Shown: positions 26,249 to 36,312, counted from the stretch's first letter. The stretch: DNA of 64,000 bases from Chitinasiproducens palmae (GCF_900095735.1 NZ_FNLO01000006.1:265636-329635); one strand, 5' to 3'. The notes: generated from the sequence alone by a model not told the origin. Numbers and translations are program-made.

Positions 26249-27186
26249 GCTGACAATGGCGTAGTTGCGACGCTGGTTGCGGCGCGGCTGGCGGGATCGG
26301 CCGCGACATTGAACTCGCTAGCGCCGTCCCTACCGCCCTCCCGATCGGCCGCGCTGTCGTACCTTGCGGCGGATGCGTGCCGAGTGTCGTGTGCCGGTTT
26401 CGACTCGGCGTCGATCTGCGCATCGGCCCCGCGCAGATGCTGCAGCAAGCGCTCGCGCCAGGCGATGAAGTCGGGTGCGGACTTCACGGCGCGCGCGTCG
26501 CGCGTGCTCAGGAACCGTTGCGAGAACGGCAGCGCATGGCTTTGCGCGATGCGGCCGGGCGTCGGCAGCATCAACACGATGCGCGTTGCGAGAAACAGGG
26601 CTTCCTCGACGTCGTGCGTGATGAAGAACACGGTCTTGCGCGTCCGCGCCCAGAGTTCGAGCACCAGCTCCTGCATCGTTTCACGCGTCAACGCGTCGAG
26701 CGCGCCCATCGGTTCGTCCATCAGGAGCACGCGTGGATCGCTGGCAAGCGCGCGTGCGATCCCGACGCGCTGCTGCATGCCACCGGATAGCGTATACACC
26801 GGTGCCAGCGCGTGATCGGCAAGACCGACCGCCGCGATGAGGTCGTGTGCCAGGGACAGTCGCTCGCGTCGCGACATGCCTTGCAGCCGGGGTCCAAGCG
26901 CCACGTTGTCGCGCACGTTCAGCCAGGGCAGCAGCGCGTGCCGCTGGAACACCACGCCCCGTTCGGCGCCCGGGCCTTGCACGGCTTGACCGTCCAGCAG
27001 GATCTGCCCGGCGCTCGGTGTCACAAAGCCCGCAAGGCAGTTCAACAGCGTGGTCTTGCCGCAACCCGACGCGCCGAGCGCGACGACGAATTCGCCGCCG
27101 CCAAGGGTCAGATCGACCGACTGCAGCGCATCGCGCGACGCACCGGCGTAGCGGACCGTCAGGCCGCGCACTTGCAGTTCGCTCAC
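26245..27186 (-). CDS. tauB: Taurine-type ABC transporter ATP-binding protein, TauB-like
   Basis: ATPase of 313 residues with Walker [10 protein letters not shown] (residues 38-46), LSGGMQQR signature, [11 protein letters not shown] and the switch His in [10 protein letters not shown]. The start is a GTG at 27186 (GTGA overlap with the TauA stop); an open frame continues far upstream through tauA but is not a fusion. The C-terminal 60 residues after the core are polar and Ala/Arg rich, beyond usual TauB length. It works with TauA and TauC. Confidence 0.9.
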   Translation of the reverse strand: MSELQVRGLTVRYAGASRDALQSVDLTLGGGEFVVALGASGCGKTTLLNCLAGFVTPSAGQILLDGQAVQGPGAERGVVFQRHALLPWLNVRDNVALGPRLQGMSRRERLSLAHDLIAAVGLADHALAPVYTLSGGMQQRVGIARALASDPRVLLMDEPMGALDALTRETMQELVLELWARTRKTVFFITHDVEEALFLATRIVLMLPTPGRIAQSHALPFSQRFLSTRDARAVKSAPDFIAWRERLLQHLRGADAQIDAESKPAHDTRHASAARYDSAADREGGRDGASEFNVAADPASRAATSVATTPLSA

Positions 27187-28325
27187 CGCGCGGCCTGCTC
27201 GACGTAGCGCGGGTCGACGCCGACCGCATAGTCGGGCAACACCGATTGAATGGTGCCCTGTTCCTTCAGAAAGGCCGCGGTGGCGGCCAGCGAGCGAGCC
27301 GCTCCCGATTGGGCGCCGCCGCCCAGCCATGCCTTCGAGGCTTGCTCCGCGGGCGTCGGGAATGCGTACAGGGCCAGGCTGGCCGGCACGTCGTCCGGTT
27401 TGGCGCCGGATTCCCGTGCCACCGCCTGCACTTGCGGGGAGCTCGGCGTCCAATCCGCACGATGATCGCGGTAATCGGCGTCCGCTGCCGCCAACACCTT
27501 GACGAACCCCGCCAGGAACGCGCCATTGTCGCGCGCGAAGGCGCGGTTCACCGCAAAGCCGTCGAAGGTGGCCTTGCCGGTTCTGCGTGCCAGTTCGCCA
27601 GACGTCACGAGCACGCGTCCGTCGCGCTTGACCTTGGCCAGCACCGGATCCCAGATGAATGTCGCGTCGATATCGCCCCGGTCCCATGCGGCGGCGACTT
27701 CCGGCGGTCGCAGATTGACGATTCGCACCGTCGATGGATCGAGCCCCGCTTCGCGCAGTGCGAGCAAGGCGTGGAAGTGCGAAGTCGAGACGAACGGCAG
27801 GCCGATGCGATGGCCCTTCAGGTCGGCCACGCGCGTGACCCCGCTGCCGTTGCGCGCGACCAGCGCCTCGGCGTCGTTGATATTGTCGAGAATCCAGAAC
27901 AGCGCGATGTCGGCGCCCTGCGAGAGACCGGCGGCAATCGGGCTCGAGCCGGCCTCGCCGAGCTGGATGGCGCCAGAGGCAAGTGCGCGCACGACATCCG
28001 CGCCGCTGCCCAGCTTGCGATAGCTGACCTTGTAGCCGGTTGCCTTTTCGACCGCGTGCGTCGCCTGCGCGTAGCGCCATGGCACCACCATGTCCTGGTA
28101 GCCGATCACGACTTCGCGTGTCTCGGCATGGGCGGCGACGCAGGTCGCGACACTTGCCACAACCGTTGCCGCCGCGATCAGCGCGTGCCGGGCGGCGCGA
28201 CGCAAGTGCGCAAGGCCGGTGCGGGGCGACGGGGCGAGCCGTCGTCGTTGAAGCTGCCCGCGCAGCGGCTGGGGCATGTGTTGAAAGAAAGGATGACGAA
28301 ACGAGAAGTGACGTTGGCTTGCCAT
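27183..28325 (-). CDS. tauA: Taurine ABC transporter substrate-binding protein, TauA-like
   Basis: Periplasmic binding protein of 380 residues. The mature domain ([43 protein letters not shown]) matches TauA closely. The hydrophobic signal core and H-A-E cleavage region come only after about 50 basic residues, so either a long signal is used or translation starts internally, for example at the Met near residue 17. I keep the ATG at 28325. Upstream lie a 12-bp palindrome and a 12-bp tandem repeat. It begins the tauABC unit. Confidence 0.9.
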   Translation of the reverse strand: MASQRHFSFRHPFFQHMPQPLRGQLQRRRLAPSPRTGLAHLRRAARHALIAAATVVASVATCVAAHAETREVVIGYQDMVVPWRYAQATHAVEKATGYKVSYRKLGSGADVVRALASGAIQLGEAGSSPIAAGLSQGADIALFWILDNINDAEALVARNGSGVTRVADLKGHRIGLPFVSTSHFHALLALREAGLDPSTVRIVNLRPPEVAAAWDRGDIDATFIWDPVLAKVKRDGRVLVTSGELARRTGKATFDGFAVNRAFARDNGAFLAGFVKVLAAADADYRDHRADWTPSSPQVQAVARESGAKPDDVPASLALYAFPTPAEQASKAWLGGGAQSGAARSLAATAAFLKEQGTIQSVLPDYAVGVDPRYVEQAAR

Positions 28326-28391
28326 GGACGGAATCGAGAAAGGGTTTGAGAGTGCGGCGATGGATGAAAGCCGCCAGAAGGAAAATCCTGC

Positions 28392-28403
28392 GCAGTGCAC
28401 TGC
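28392..28403. promoter_or_regulatory. 12-bp perfect palindrome upstream of tauA
   Basis: GCAGTGCACTGC is a perfect palindrome centred about 72 bp upstream of the tauA start, right beside the tandem repeat at 28409-28443. It is a candidate operator; no known factor consensus is claimed. Confidence 0.35.
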
Positions 28404-28408
28404 ACGCG

Positions 28409-28443
28409 ACGCAGCGGACAACGCAGCGGACAACGCAGAGAAC
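28409..28443. repeat. 12-bp tandem repeat upstream of tauA
   Basis: ACGCAGCGGACA occurs twice in tandem (28409-28420, 28421-28432), followed by a partial third copy ACGCAGAGAAC. It lies in the 245-bp gap between tauA and the metQ-like gene. It may be a slipped-strand repeat or part of a regulatory array. Confidence 0.6.
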
Positions 28444-28570
28444 GGCGGATCGAGACGCCGCACACGGATCGGTTCACAAACCGACTCGACGTGGTCCGCC
28501 TCGCGGCGGCCACACGGCCGTCGCGTGCGGATGCATCGCGACGGCCGTTCCAGCGGCGCGCATTTTGCGT

Positions 28571-29506
28571 TCAGTTGCGCAGGTAAGGCGGTCGGTCGAA
28601 GCCCTGGAAGCGCGTGTCGATCACCTGTCGAAACGCTGGCGAGCGGTAGGCGGCGACGATGTCCTTGGCGAACGGCTTGTTCAGATCGTCGGTGCGAACC
28701 GCGACAAGGTTCAGGTAGTGCGACGGAATCTGTTCGAGCTGCAACGCTTCGTCCAGCTTCAGGCCGGCGGCGAGTGCGAAATTGCCGTTGACCAGCGCAT
28801 AGTCCACATCGTCCAGCGAGCGCGGCAACTGCGCCGCTTCCAGCGGCAGCAGCTTGATGTGATGTGGGTTGGTGCCGATGTCGCGCTCCGACGACTTGAC
28901 CGGATCGACGCCAGGTTTCAGCGTTACCCAGCCGATCTGCTGCAGCAGGATGATCGCGCGTGCCTGATTCGTCGCGTCATTCGGAAGCGACACGGTCGCG
29001 CCATCGCGCACCTCATCGAGCGACTTGTGGCGGCGGCTGTAGAGGCCGATCGGGGCGGTCGGCACCTTGATCAGTTCCGACAGGCGCAGCTTGCGGTCTT
29101 CCGCAAAGCGACGCAGGTAGACCTCGTGTTGGAAGACGTTGGCGTCGAGCGCGCCTTCGGCCAGTGCAAGGTTCGGCTGCACGTAGTCGGAAAACTCGAC
29201 AATGGTTACGCGGTAGCCTTGCTTTTCGAGTGTCGGTTTGATGCCATAGCGCACTTGGTCGGCATAGGGGCCGGCGGTGGCGCCGATGCGCAATTCCCGC
29301 TTGCTCGCGTCGGCCGCGGAGGCGGGGCGACTGCCCGCGGCGAGGAAGGTGATGCCGGCCGCTACCGCGAGCGCGGCGAGTGCCGCGCCGGCCAGGCGCA
29401 GTCGCGCCCGGCGGCGCTCGGCCAGCCGCGTGTCGCGCGGGGTTGCGCCGGGCTTCGCGCGCGGGGCTGGGCGGGTGGAATCGGCGCTACGTTGGAACAG
29501 GCTCAT
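28571..29506 (-). CDS. MetQ/NlpA-family substrate-binding protein (first copy)
   Basis: Binding protein of 311 residues of the methionine-importer (NlpA) family: ELRIGATAGPYADQV, VQPNLALAEGALDANVFQHE and PNDATNQARAIILLQ are typical. The N-terminus is a basic 38-residue stretch, a hydrophobic segment and A-S-A; no lipobox Cys is seen, so it is probably a secreted or signal-anchored form. A strong ribosome site (GGGGAGAAG) precedes the ATG. It has no adjacent ATPase or permease and may share MetNI encoded 4 kb upstream. In sulfur islands such paralogues may bind organosulfur compounds other than methionine. Confidence 0.88.
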   Translation of the reverse strand: MSLFQRSADSTRPAPRAKPGATPRDTRLAERRRARLRLAGAALAALAVAAGITFLAAGSRPASAADASKRELRIGATAGPYADQVRYGIKPTLEKQGYRVTIVEFSDYVQPNLALAEGALDANVFQHEVYLRRFAEDRKLRLSELIKVPTAPIGLYSRRHKSLDEVRDGATVSLPNDATNQARAIILLQQIGWVTLKPGVDPVKSSERDIGTNPHHIKLLPLEAAQLPRSLDDVDYALVNGNFALAAGLKLDEALQLEQIPSHYLNLVAVRTDDLNKPFAKDIVAAYRSPAFRQVIDTRFQGFDRPPYLRN

Positions 29507-29680
29507 CTGCTTCTCCCCGAAGAATACCGGCTGCGCTTGGCGTGCCGGTTTAGTGTCGAGCGTCCCGCGCGGTCTCTACGGGACGCCTTGATTTGCTGCC
29601 TGGGTCGCGATGCGCGGCGCCACGCGCGTGAGGCACTTGGGTGGCGCAAGGGTGGCGCGTGCGCGGCCCGCACGAACCAT

Positions 29681-30538
29681 TCAGTCGTCCGTTGCCAGTC
29701 CGAACAGGCGTGCCGCGTTGTCGTGCAGCAGCGCCTCGATCCGGTCGTCCCGGAATCCCAACTGCTGGAAGTCGTCGATGCTCTGGTGGATCGGACGGAA
29801 AGGAAACGACGAGCCGAACAGCAACTGCTCGCCGAGAAAGCCGTTGGCCGCGTCGACATACGCCCGGCTTCCGGCCACGAACAGATACATGTCGGGGACC
29901 AGATAAACGTTCGGATTGGCAAAGGCCAGTCCCAGCGCCTGCGGCACGTTGGGCCAGAAGCCGTGGTATGCGACGATCGACAGGTGGGGAAACGCGCGTG
30001 CGACCTTGGCCACCGGTGACGGATCGTTGAAGCGCGGATCGGGCGTGGTTGGGCCTGTCATCAGGAATACCGGCACCCGCAGGCTGGCGCAGAGTTCATA
30101 GACCGGGAAATACACCGGGTCGTCGGGCAGGCGCGGCGGCGCCCCGAAACCGGGTTCGATGTCGATGCCGGCCAGCCCGAGCGTGCGCACCGCGCGTTCG
30201 GCTTCGGCAAGCGCCGCGCTCTCGCCCTGCAGCGCCGGGTCGACCGCGCCGATGCCGATCAGTTCGCGATGTGGCGAGACGATGCTGTGGATCGTGTCGT
30301 TCGGCAGGTGTTGCGACGGTGTGTGGCGTCCAACCACGACGGCGCGCCGCAGGCCGGCGTCCCGTACGGTCGCGACGAATCCCTCCGGCGTGCGGCTTGC
30401 CGCATAGTGCTCGTCGTCGCCGCGCGTGCCCACGCGACGGTTCAGCCAGCGTGCGGTTTCATTGGCAACGCTGCCCGGCGTGGCGCCGAAGAAGTCATGC
30501 AGAAAGGCCGGGCGGCAACGCATGTCGATGACCTTCAT
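29681..30538 (-). CDS. Amidohydrolase-fold protein with degenerate metal site
   Basis: TIM-barrel protein of 285 residues of the amidohydrolase_2 family. The usual N-terminal HxH metal motif is replaced by RCR (residues 7-9), the barrel His of the usual PVxxH segment by VFLMTG (about 158-162) and the late catalytic Asp of GSDxP by Ser244 (FGSSFP); His192 (AYHGF) remains. The standard two-metal or one-metal hydrolysis is therefore unlikely; lactonase, decarboxylase-like or non-catalytic roles are open. It overlaps the ssuD stop (ATGA), so it is made with the alkanesulfonate monooxygenase and probably acts on its substrate or product. Confidence 0.8.
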   Translation of the reverse strand: MKVIDMRCRPAFLHDFFGATPGSVANETARWLNRRVGTRGDDEHYAASRTPEGFVATVRDAGLRRAVVVGRHTPSQHLPNDTIHSIVSPHRELIGIGAVDPALQGESAALAEAERAVRTLGLAGIDIEPGFGAPPRLPDDPVYFPVYELCASLRVPVFLMTGPTTPDPRFNDPSPVAKVARAFPHLSIVAYHGFWPNVPQALGLAFANPNVYLVPDMYLFVAGSRAYVDAANGFLGEQLLFGSSFPFRPIHQSIDDFQQLGFRDDRIEALLHDNAARLFGLATDD

Positions 30539-31710
30539 GCGCGGGTCTCCGTCTGGCCGGCAACCGTTGGGCCGACGACGGGCGCAATGCCTTGCTGTTG
30601 TGCGCGGGCGTCGAACGCGCCACCGGTCACCGTGAGGTCGCGCTCGGTGACCGGCGTCTTGCCGAGCAGCGGGAAGACCAACTCGGCGAAGCGGATCGAT
30701 TCCTCCAGATGCGGGTAGCCGGAGAGCACGAACGTGTCGGCGCCCAGCGCCTGGTACTCGCGCAGCCGCGCGGCGACGGTTTCCGGATCGCCAACCAGCG
30801 CGGTGCCCGCGCCGCCGCGTACCAGCCCGACGCCGGCCCACAGGTTCGGGCTGATTTCCAGCTTGTCGCGGCGACCGCCGTGCAGTTGCGCCATGCGCTG
30901 TTGGCCCACCGAATCCATCCTCGCGTATTGCGCCTGGGCGCGCGCGATGTCGGCGTCGGTCAGGCGACTGATCAGACGGTCCGCATCCGCCCACGCCTCG
31001 GCCTCGGTTTCGCGAACGATCACGTGCAGACGCACGCCAAGACGCACAGTACGGCCGTGTTCGGCGGCGCGTCGCCGCACGTCGGCGAATTTCTCGGCGA
31101 CGGCGGCGGGCGGCTCGCCCCAGCTGAGATAGGCGTCGATGTGCTTGCCGGCGAGTCCGTGCGCGGCGGGCGACGAACCGCCCATGTAGAGCGGCGGATA
31201 CGGCCGCTGCACCGGGGGATGAAAGTTGCGCGCCTGGCGCACGTCGACGTAGTCGCCGCGAAAGTCCACGGTCTCGCCGGCGACGATGCGGCGCCATACG
31301 GTGAGGAACTCGTCGGCCGCCGCGTAGCGTGCGTCGTGGTCTAGGAATACGCCGTCCGCGCCCAGTTCGGTTGCATCGCCACCCGGCACGACATTCAGCA
31401 GCAGACGACCGCCCAGTGCGCGGTCGAGGGTAGCGGCCTGGCGTGCCGCGAGCGTGGGTCCGGTTACCGAGGTACGCAAGGCGACGAGCAGTTTGATGCG
31501 GCGTGTCGCGTCGGCCAACGTCGCCGCGGTGATCCAGGCATCCAGGCAGCTGCTGCCGGTCGGCAGCAGCAGGCCATCGTAGCCGAGGTCGTCCGCGGTG
31601 GCGGCGACCTGGCGCATGTAGGCCGGCGTCGGCGGGCGGCCGAAATCGGACTTGCCGAGGTAGCGCGTGTCGCCCGAAGTGGGCAAGAACCAGAAAATGT
31701 CGGGGCTCAT
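30535..31710 (-). CDS. ssuD: FMNH2-dependent alkanesulfonate monooxygenase SsuD
   Basis: Luciferase-like enzyme of 391 residues that cleaves alkanesulfonates to aldehyde and sulfite using reduced FMN. SsuD active-site landmarks are all present: Cys55 (TGSSCLDAW), the RLHVIVRET segment with the Arg/His pair, [20 protein letters not shown] and SGYPHLEES with the Tyr. Length is near that of Escherichia coli SsuD (381). No SsuE flavin reductase gene is in the window, so reduced flavin must come from elsewhere. It lies 30 bases after the DszC-like gene and is coupled to the amidohydrolase-fold gene. Confidence 0.95.
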   Translation of the reverse strand: MSPDIFWFLPTSGDTRYLGKSDFGRPPTPAYMRQVAATADDLGYDGLLLPTGSSCLDAWITAATLADATRRIKLLVALRTSVTGPTLAARQAATLDRALGGRLLLNVVPGGDATELGADGVFLDHDARYAAADEFLTVWRRIVAGETVDFRGDYVDVRQARNFHPPVQRPYPPLYMGGSSPAAHGLAGKHIDAYLSWGEPPAAVAEKFADVRRRAAEHGRTVRLGVRLHVIVRETEAEAWADADRLISRLTDADIARAQAQYARMDSVGQQRMAQLHGGRRDKLEISPNLWAGVGLVRGGAGTALVGDPETVAARLREYQALGADTFVLSGYPHLEESIRFAELVFPLLGKTPVTERDLTVTGGAFDARAQQQGIAPVVGPTVAGQTETRA

Positions 31711-31740
31711 CGGAGATCGTGTTGGAAGGGGGCGTGCCGC

Positions 31741-32925
31741 TCAGGAATAGAAGGAGGGTTCCGGCGCCGAGCGGTGCAACGCCCATGCGCCCAGTTCCTG
31801 CACTTTGTAGTCGACCGGATCGTGAAGGGTCTGCGTGCGCAAGTTGCGCCAGTAGCGATCGAGCCGCAGCGCGCCGCGCGTCGCGCGTGCTCCCGCGACA
31901 TCGAAGATGCCGGTACAGACATCGAGACCGACGCGGGTGGCCGCGACCTTTGCCGCGGCAATCGCGAGCGCCACCTCGCCGCGCTTGCGCTCGTCGAGCG
32001 CATCGCCGACGAACCAGGCTTCGTCGAAGCGCTGCGTCGCCCGCGCGGCCAGCGCGCGCACGCTTTCCAGCCCGAGCCACAGTTCGCCGTAACGCGCGAT
32101 GACGTGGGGGTCTTCGGCGGCACGAGCGGCCCCGGAACGGAACCAGGGGCGCGTCTCCGTCAGTGTCAGCTCGCGCGCCTCGTCGAAAGCCCCTTCGGCA
32201 ATGCCGAGGAAAATCTGCACGAAGATCAGCTGCGCCAGCAGCGGGCGCAGACTGGCGTAAGGCGTGCTCAACGGTCCGGGGTCGAGGAGCAACTCGCTCC
32301 ACTCGACGCGCACGTTGTCGAACGTCACGGTGCCGCTGTCGCTTTGGCGCTGTCCGATTGCGTCCCAGTCGTCACCGATGCGCACACCCTCGCGCTGACT
32401 GGGAATCGCCGCGATCAGCAGCTTGCCGTGCTCGCCCTGACGGCCGGACACGACCAGCATCTCGGCGTCGACCGATCCCGAGCAGAAGCGTTTGCTGCCA
32501 TTGAATCGCCAATACTCGCCCTGATCCTCGGCGCTGGCCCGCGGGTCCAGCGGGTTCAGCGCGTTGCCCCAGAACCAGTTCTCGCGCGCGGTCCGCTCGA
32601 ACAGCGGTTGCCATTGCGCGGGGCGACCGAACAAGCGCAGCGTCGCGAGCAGCAGATGCTGGAAGCCGTAGACGTGCGCGATGGCGCTGTCGACCCGCGC
32701 AAAGCTGCGCACGCTGTCGAGGATTTCGGTCCACGTCGCGCCCAGGCCGCCGAATTCGCGCGGGATCGACAGGGCGAGCAGGCCGCTTTCGCGCAGCAGG
32801 TCGCGCTCCGCTTTCGGCGTGCCGCCGACCGCGTCGCGTTCCACCGCAGTGGCGGCGAAGCGCTCGGCAAGCTCCCCGACCGTGTGGGCCAGTTCGCCTT
32901 GGATGGCTGGGCTCGATAGTGTCAT
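31741..32925 (-). CDS. Acyl-CoA dehydrogenase-fold flavin monooxygenase (SfnB/DszC-like)
   Basis: Flavoprotein of 394 residues with the acyl-CoA dehydrogenase fold: N-terminal helical domain with REFGGLGATW, the beta-domain segment DWDAIGQRQSDSGTVTFDNV and C-terminal LDRYWRNLRTQTLHDPVDYKVQELG. The last stretch is shared by SfnB, DszC and related sulfur-acquisition monooxygenases, which use reduced flavin and oxygen rather than CoA substrates. Its likely role is to oxidise a sulfide, sulfoxide or sulfone ahead of SsuD, 30 bases downstream. The specific substrate is unknown. Confidence 0.87.
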   Translation of the reverse strand: MTLSSPAIQGELAHTVGELAERFAATAVERDAVGGTPKAERDLLRESGLLALSIPREFGGLGATWTEILDSVRSFARVDSAIAHVYGFQHLLLATLRLFGRPAQWQPLFERTARENWFWGNALNPLDPRASAEDQGEYWRFNGSKRFCSGSVDAEMLVVSGRQGEHGKLLIAAIPSQREGVRIGDDWDAIGQRQSDSGTVTFDNVRVEWSELLLDPGPLSTPYASLRPLLAQLIFVQIFLGIAEGAFDEARELTLTETRPWFRSGAARAAEDPHVIARYGELWLGLESVRALAARATQRFDEAWFVGDALDERKRGEVALAIAAAKVAATRVGLDVCTGIFDVAGARATRGALRLDRYWRNLRTQTLHDPVDYKVQELGAWALHRSAPEPSFYS

Positions 32926-32997
32926 GCGGACTCCGTGAACGGGGGGCGCGGCTGGCGTCGCGCCGGGTTGAGAGACAGTGGCGCGCGACGCACGGCG

Positions 32998-33651
32998 TCA
33001 ACGGCAGCGCAGCGCGCGCACCCAGCGGTCGCCGATGAACTGCACGCCGCACACCAGGACAATCAGGATGGCAATCACGACAAACATCACCAGCGTGTCG
33101 AAGCGCTGGTAGCCATAGCGGATGGCGATGTCGCCGAGGCCTCCGGCGCCCACTGCACCGGCCATCGCCGACGCGCCGATCATCGACACCAGGGTGATCG
33201 TGAAACCGCCGATCAGGCCGGGCAACGCTTCGGGCAGCAGGACGTGGCGCACGATGTGCCAGCGCCGGCAACCCATCGCCTGCGCGGCCTCGATCAGACC
33301 GTGGTCGACTTCGCGCAGGCTGACCTCGGCAATGCGCGCGAAGAACGGGGTGGCGCTCACGGCAAGGGGCACCACCGCCGCCCATACGCCGATCGTCGTG
33401 CCGGTCACCAGGCGCGTGAAGGGCAGCAAGGCCACCAACAGCACGATGAAGGGCGTTGCACGGAAGCCGTTGATCAGGGCAGCCAGCACGCGGTTCACGC
33501 GCGGCGCCGGGAACAAACCATCGGGCGCACTCAGCAGCAGCCAGATCGCGAGCGGCAGGCCGGCGGTGACGGCGAGGAGTGCCGACGCGCTGACCATCAG
33601 CAGCGTGTCCAGGCAGCCTTGCAACAGGCGATCAAGCACGAGCGGCGACAT
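32998..33651 (-). CDS. metI: Methionine-type ABC transporter permease, MetI-like
   Basis: Inner-membrane permease of 217 residues with five predicted membrane segments. MetI landmarks are [38 protein letters not shown] (docking loop) and [25 protein letters not shown]. The start overlaps the MetN end by 20 bases. It transports methionine or a related organosulfur compound with MetN and the MetQ-like proteins. Confidence 0.92.
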   Translation of the reverse strand: MSPLVLDRLLQGCLDTLLMVSASALLAVTAGLPLAIWLLLSAPDGLFPAPRVNRVLAALINGFRATPFIVLLVALLPFTRLVTGTTIGVWAAVVPLAVSATPFFARIAEVSLREVDHGLIEAAQAMGCRRWHIVRHVLLPEALPGLIGGFTITLVSMIGASAMAGAVGAGGLGDIAIRYGYQRFDTLVMFVVIAILIVLVCGVQFIGDRWVRALRCR

Positions 33652-35158
33652 AGCCGAGACTCCTGATTTCGGTGGCCAGCGCGGCGTGGGTCAGCCGCTC
33701 GGTGGCCGAACGGGCCGAGTGGGCCGAGTGGGCGTCCAACCCGCCTGGCGGCGTCGCAGTCGGTGGCGTGCTCTGCGTCACTGTGGGGGTGCGTACCGCA
33801 ATCAGCAGGCGACCCTGGGTATGGCCTTGGATTCGGTCGACACCGCCCTGCAGCAGTTGCACGGGGCCGCCGAGCGCCTCGTGCAGGGCCGCCAGGTCAG
33901 GCTCGCGCGTGCCGTCGTAGCGCAGTTCCAGAACTTCGAGCGAGGCAGGGCTCGGCGGCGTGGGCCGCAGGCGCGTGGCGAACTCCTCCGGCAGCGCATG
34001 TTCGAGCGGGCGGAGCAAGGCTCGCGTCGCCTCGTGCCGGGGGTGGCCGAACACCCGCCAGACGGGGCCCGTCTCGACCATCTCGCCGCGGTCCAGCACA
34101 AGTACGTCGTCGCAGATTTCGCGGATGACGGTCATCTCATGCGTAATCAGCACGATCGTCAGCCCCAGACGGCGATTGATGTCGCGCAGCAATTGCAGGA
34201 TCGCTTGCGTCGACTCCGGATCGAGCGCCGAAGTGGCCTCGTCGCAAAGCAGGACGTCGGGGCGGCTGACCAAGGCACGCGCGATGCCGACGCGCTGTTT
34301 CTGGCCACCCGACAGACGCGACGGATAGACGTCGCGCTTGTCCAGCAGCCCGACCAGCGCAAGGGCCTCGTCGACGCGCCGCGCAATCTCCGGCGCCGGC
34401 ACGCCAGCCACGCGCAAGGGCAGCGCAACGTTGGCACGCACGGTATGGGAAGCGAGCAGATTGAAATGCTGGAACACCATGCCAATGCGTCGACGCAGCG
34501 CGACCAGCCCGCTTTCGTCGAGCGCGCCGATCGGCAGGCCGTCGATCGCGATGCGGCCTGCGCTGGGCATCTCCAGGCGGTTGATCAGGCGCAGCAGGCT
34601 CGACTTGCCGGCGCCGCTGCGCCCGATGATGCCGAAGATGCGGCCGGCCGGAATGGTCAGGTCGATGCCGCGTAGCGCGGACACCCTGCCGGTCGGTGCA
34701 GCATAGTCCTTGCGGATCTGCGCGAAGGCGATGCTCGCGCCGCGCCTTCGTCCCTCGCCGGCGTCCGCCGCATCGCCGTTCGACGGCTGAGCCTTCGCGA
34801 CAGGCGTGCCGCCCACCGCGTGATGCGTGCTGTCGTGAAATGCGTCGTCGTGACATGCGCCGTCGTGACATGCGCCGTCGTGACATGCGCCGTCGTAAAA
34901 CGTGCCGTTTGCAGGCGCATCGGCAATGCCGCTTCGGCCCAGTGTGGGCGGGTCGGCCTGCTGCGTGGGTGCCGCCTGCGGATGACGTTGGGATGCTGCG
35001 TCCGCCGTCTGTCCGCCGTCGCCGGCGGCCGGGAGCGGCGCCGCCAGACGACCGGGCAGCGACGCCAGCAGGCTCGGGCGCAGCACGAACCGTGACGACA
35101 GCGCGGTGCGGAGCCGGTCCGCCAGGTTGCCGGCTTGTAGCGCGAGGCTTCGTGTCAT
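33632..35158 (-). CDS. metN: Methionine-type ABC ATPase MetN with long His/Cys-rich N-terminal extension
   Basis: ATPase of 508 residues, against about 340-350 for ordinary MetN. The core has Walker A GRSGAGKS (179-186), [19 protein letters not shown] and HEMTVI. A NIL regulatory domain follows and is interrupted near its end by a Thr/Pro/His-rich insert encoded beside 33704-33730. The first 140 residues are extra and include HDGAC repeats (about residues 89-113) encoded by the 15-bp tandem repeat at 34826-34900. No other Met occurs before the core, but an internal GTG near 34821 could start a shorter form. It lies 10 bases after the MetQ-like gene. Confidence 0.88.
   Translation of the reverse strand: MTRSLALQAGNLADRLRTALSSRFVLRPSLLASLPGRLAAPLPAAGDGGQTADAASQRHPQAAPTQQADPPTLGRSGIADAPANGTFYDGACHDGACHDGACHDDAFHDSTHHAVGGTPVAKAQPSNGDAADAGEGRRRGASIAFAQIRKDYAAPTGRVSALRGIDLTIPAGRIFGIIGRSGAGKSSLLRLINRLEMPSAGRIAIDGLPIGALDESGLVALRRRIGMVFQHFNLLASHTVRANVALPLRVAGVPAPEIARRVDEALALVGLLDKRDVYPSRLSGGQKQRVGIARALVSRPDVLLCDEATSALDPESTQAILQLLRDINRRLGLTIVLITHEMTVIREICDDVLVLDRGEMVETGPVWRVFGHPRHEATRALLRPLEHALPEEFATRLRPTPPSPASLEVLELRYDGTREPDLAALHEALGGPVQLLQGGVDRIQGHTQGRLLIAVRTPTVTQSTPPTATPPGGLDAHSAHSARSATERLTHAALATEIRSLGYVAARA
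33704..33730. repeat. 9-bp tandem repeat inside metN NIL region
   Basis: Units GGCCGAACG, GGCCGAGTG, GGCCGAGTG follow one another. On the coding strand they give an [10 protein letters not shown] stretch within the C-terminal NIL domain. The repeat and flanking Thr/Pro residues lengthen the domain by some 30 residues. Confidence 0.7.
34826..34900. repeat. 15-bp tandem repeat encoding HDGAC units in metN
   Basis: Four clear units (34841-34855, 34856-34870, 34871-34885, 34886-34900; consensus TGCGCCGTCGTGACA) and a diverged fifth before them. The period is a multiple of three, so copy-number change keeps the frame. The minus strand encodes HDGAC pentapeptides. Confidence 0.9.
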
Positions 35159-35168
35159 CACCAGTCCC

Positions 35169-35984
35169 TCACCGTTTCAGCCAAGGCAAGCTGTACAGCT
35201 TGTCGTTGTCCGCCATCGAACGATGGATCTGCGCACGCACCGCCGGCGAGTTCTGGTACAGCGTGATGAATTGACGGATGCGCGGATCGTTTGCGTTGTC
35301 GTCGCGGCTGACAAAGCGGATCGCGAAGTAGCTGTCGTCGACGCCCGAATAAAGCAACGCGCGACCCGCCAGCTCGGGCTTGCCGGCCGCGACGTAATGC
35401 GCGGGGTAGCCCTGGGCCAGATCGACGTCGTCGAGCACTCGCACGAGTTGCGGCCCCTCGATCTCGACGAACTTGAGATGCTTCGGGTTTGCCGCGATGT
35501 CGTCCAACGTGCCGCGCGCGCCGACGCCCGACTTGAGCGTGATCAAGCCGGCGCGCGCGAGCAGCAGCAAGCCTCTACCCTGGTTGACCGGATCGCTGGC
35601 GACCGCGACACGCGCGCCGTCTCGCAACTGGTCGAAGCGCTGCACCTTCAGCGAATACAGGCCGATGTTCGGCAGCAGTCCGACGCCGGCCGTGCGCAGC
35701 TTGTAGCCGCGCTCCTTGATCGCGTTATCCAGAAAAGCCTGATGCTGGAAGTAATTGAGATCCAGATCGCCGGCGGCCAGTGCCGTGTTCGGCGTGGTCC
35801 AGTCGGTGAACTCGACCACCTTCACATCGAGGCCCTGCTTCTTTGCCTCGCCTGCGGCCACCTCGACCGAATCGGCAAGCGAGCCCGGCGTCACACCGAT
35901 GCGCAGCGGCGCGGCTACCGCGCAGGTCAGGCCGGCAAACGCGAAGAGAGTGGCAGCGAGAAGTCGCGAGACAGTCATGGTCAT
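35169..35984 (-). CDS. MetQ/NlpA-family substrate-binding protein (second copy)
   Basis: Binding protein of 271 residues. A Sec signal ([14 protein letters not shown]... A-V-A-A) is followed by [37 protein letters not shown] and [17 protein letters not shown], all typical of the NlpA/MetQ family. No lipobox Cys follows the signal core. I prefer the ATG at 35984 over an in-frame start at 36026 because the signal peptide is then normal. It lies next to metN and metI, so it is the natural binding partner of this importer. Confidence 0.9.
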   Translation of the reverse strand: MTMTVSRLLAATLFAFAGLTCAVAAPLRIGVTPGSLADSVEVAAGEAKKQGLDVKVVEFTDWTTPNTALAAGDLDLNYFQHQAFLDNAIKERGYKLRTAGVGLLPNIGLYSLKVQRFDQLRDGARVAVASDPVNQGRGLLLLARAGLITLKSGVGARGTLDDIAANPKHLKFVEIEGPQLVRVLDDVDLAQGYPAHYVAAGKPELAGRALLYSGVDDSYFAIRFVSRDDNANDPRIRQFITLYQNSPAVRAQIHRSMADNDKLYSLPWLKR

Positions 35985-36312
35985 AGTGAGCGGGAGAAGG
36001 CGACGATACACAGCGGTCCCTGGCACGAACGACCGCGGGCGATGGCAGAGCGGGAGGCGGCGGGGTAGGCTGCTTTAGGGCGGTCTGCGATAGGGCGCCG
36101 CGCGTCGTTCGGTCGAGCGACATCAGCCGATCGAAGCCCGGCCCCGGTGCGGGCCACGCGACGCAACGCTGCGTGGTCCGCACAGCCGGCCCGGTCGCAG
36201 CGGTTTCGAAGCCGCGGCTCGACGCGGCACCGCCGAAGCGGGCGGGGACGGCTGTCGCCCCCGGGCATCGGGCGGAGTCGGACCGCCCCGGCGCGATCGA
36301 CGTTCCGCGCCG
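35985..36312. other. 328-bp gap between DszA-like and metQ-like genes
   Basis: No gene is supported. The stretch is GC-rich and has only imperfect hairpins (for example around 36237-36260). A promoter for metQ-metN-metI and the downstream genes is expected here, but I cannot point to convincing boxes, and the 15-bp sulfur motif is absent. Confidence 0.4.

Noticed and set aside
26245..28080. A 611-residue open frame resembling a TauA-TauB fusion
   Set aside because: Its first 298 residues are a shadow of tauA in another frame with no family resemblance. TauB starts at GTG 27186 in a GTGA overlap.
28326..28570. Possible SAM or other riboswitch upstream of sulfur genes
   Set aside because: No conserved riboswitch core could be recognised in the leaders of tauA, either metQ gene or the sfnB unit; only simple palindromes and repeats are present.
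29681..32302. An 873-residue open frame across ssuD and the amidohydrolase
   Set aside because: Only the last 285 residues resemble a protein family; the rest is an antiphase shadow of ssuD and the DszC-like gene in GC-rich DNA.
34826..34900. Possible CRISPR or integration-site repeat
   Set aside because: The repeat is in frame within metN, has no spacers and codes a regular pentapeptide; it is a coding tandem repeat.
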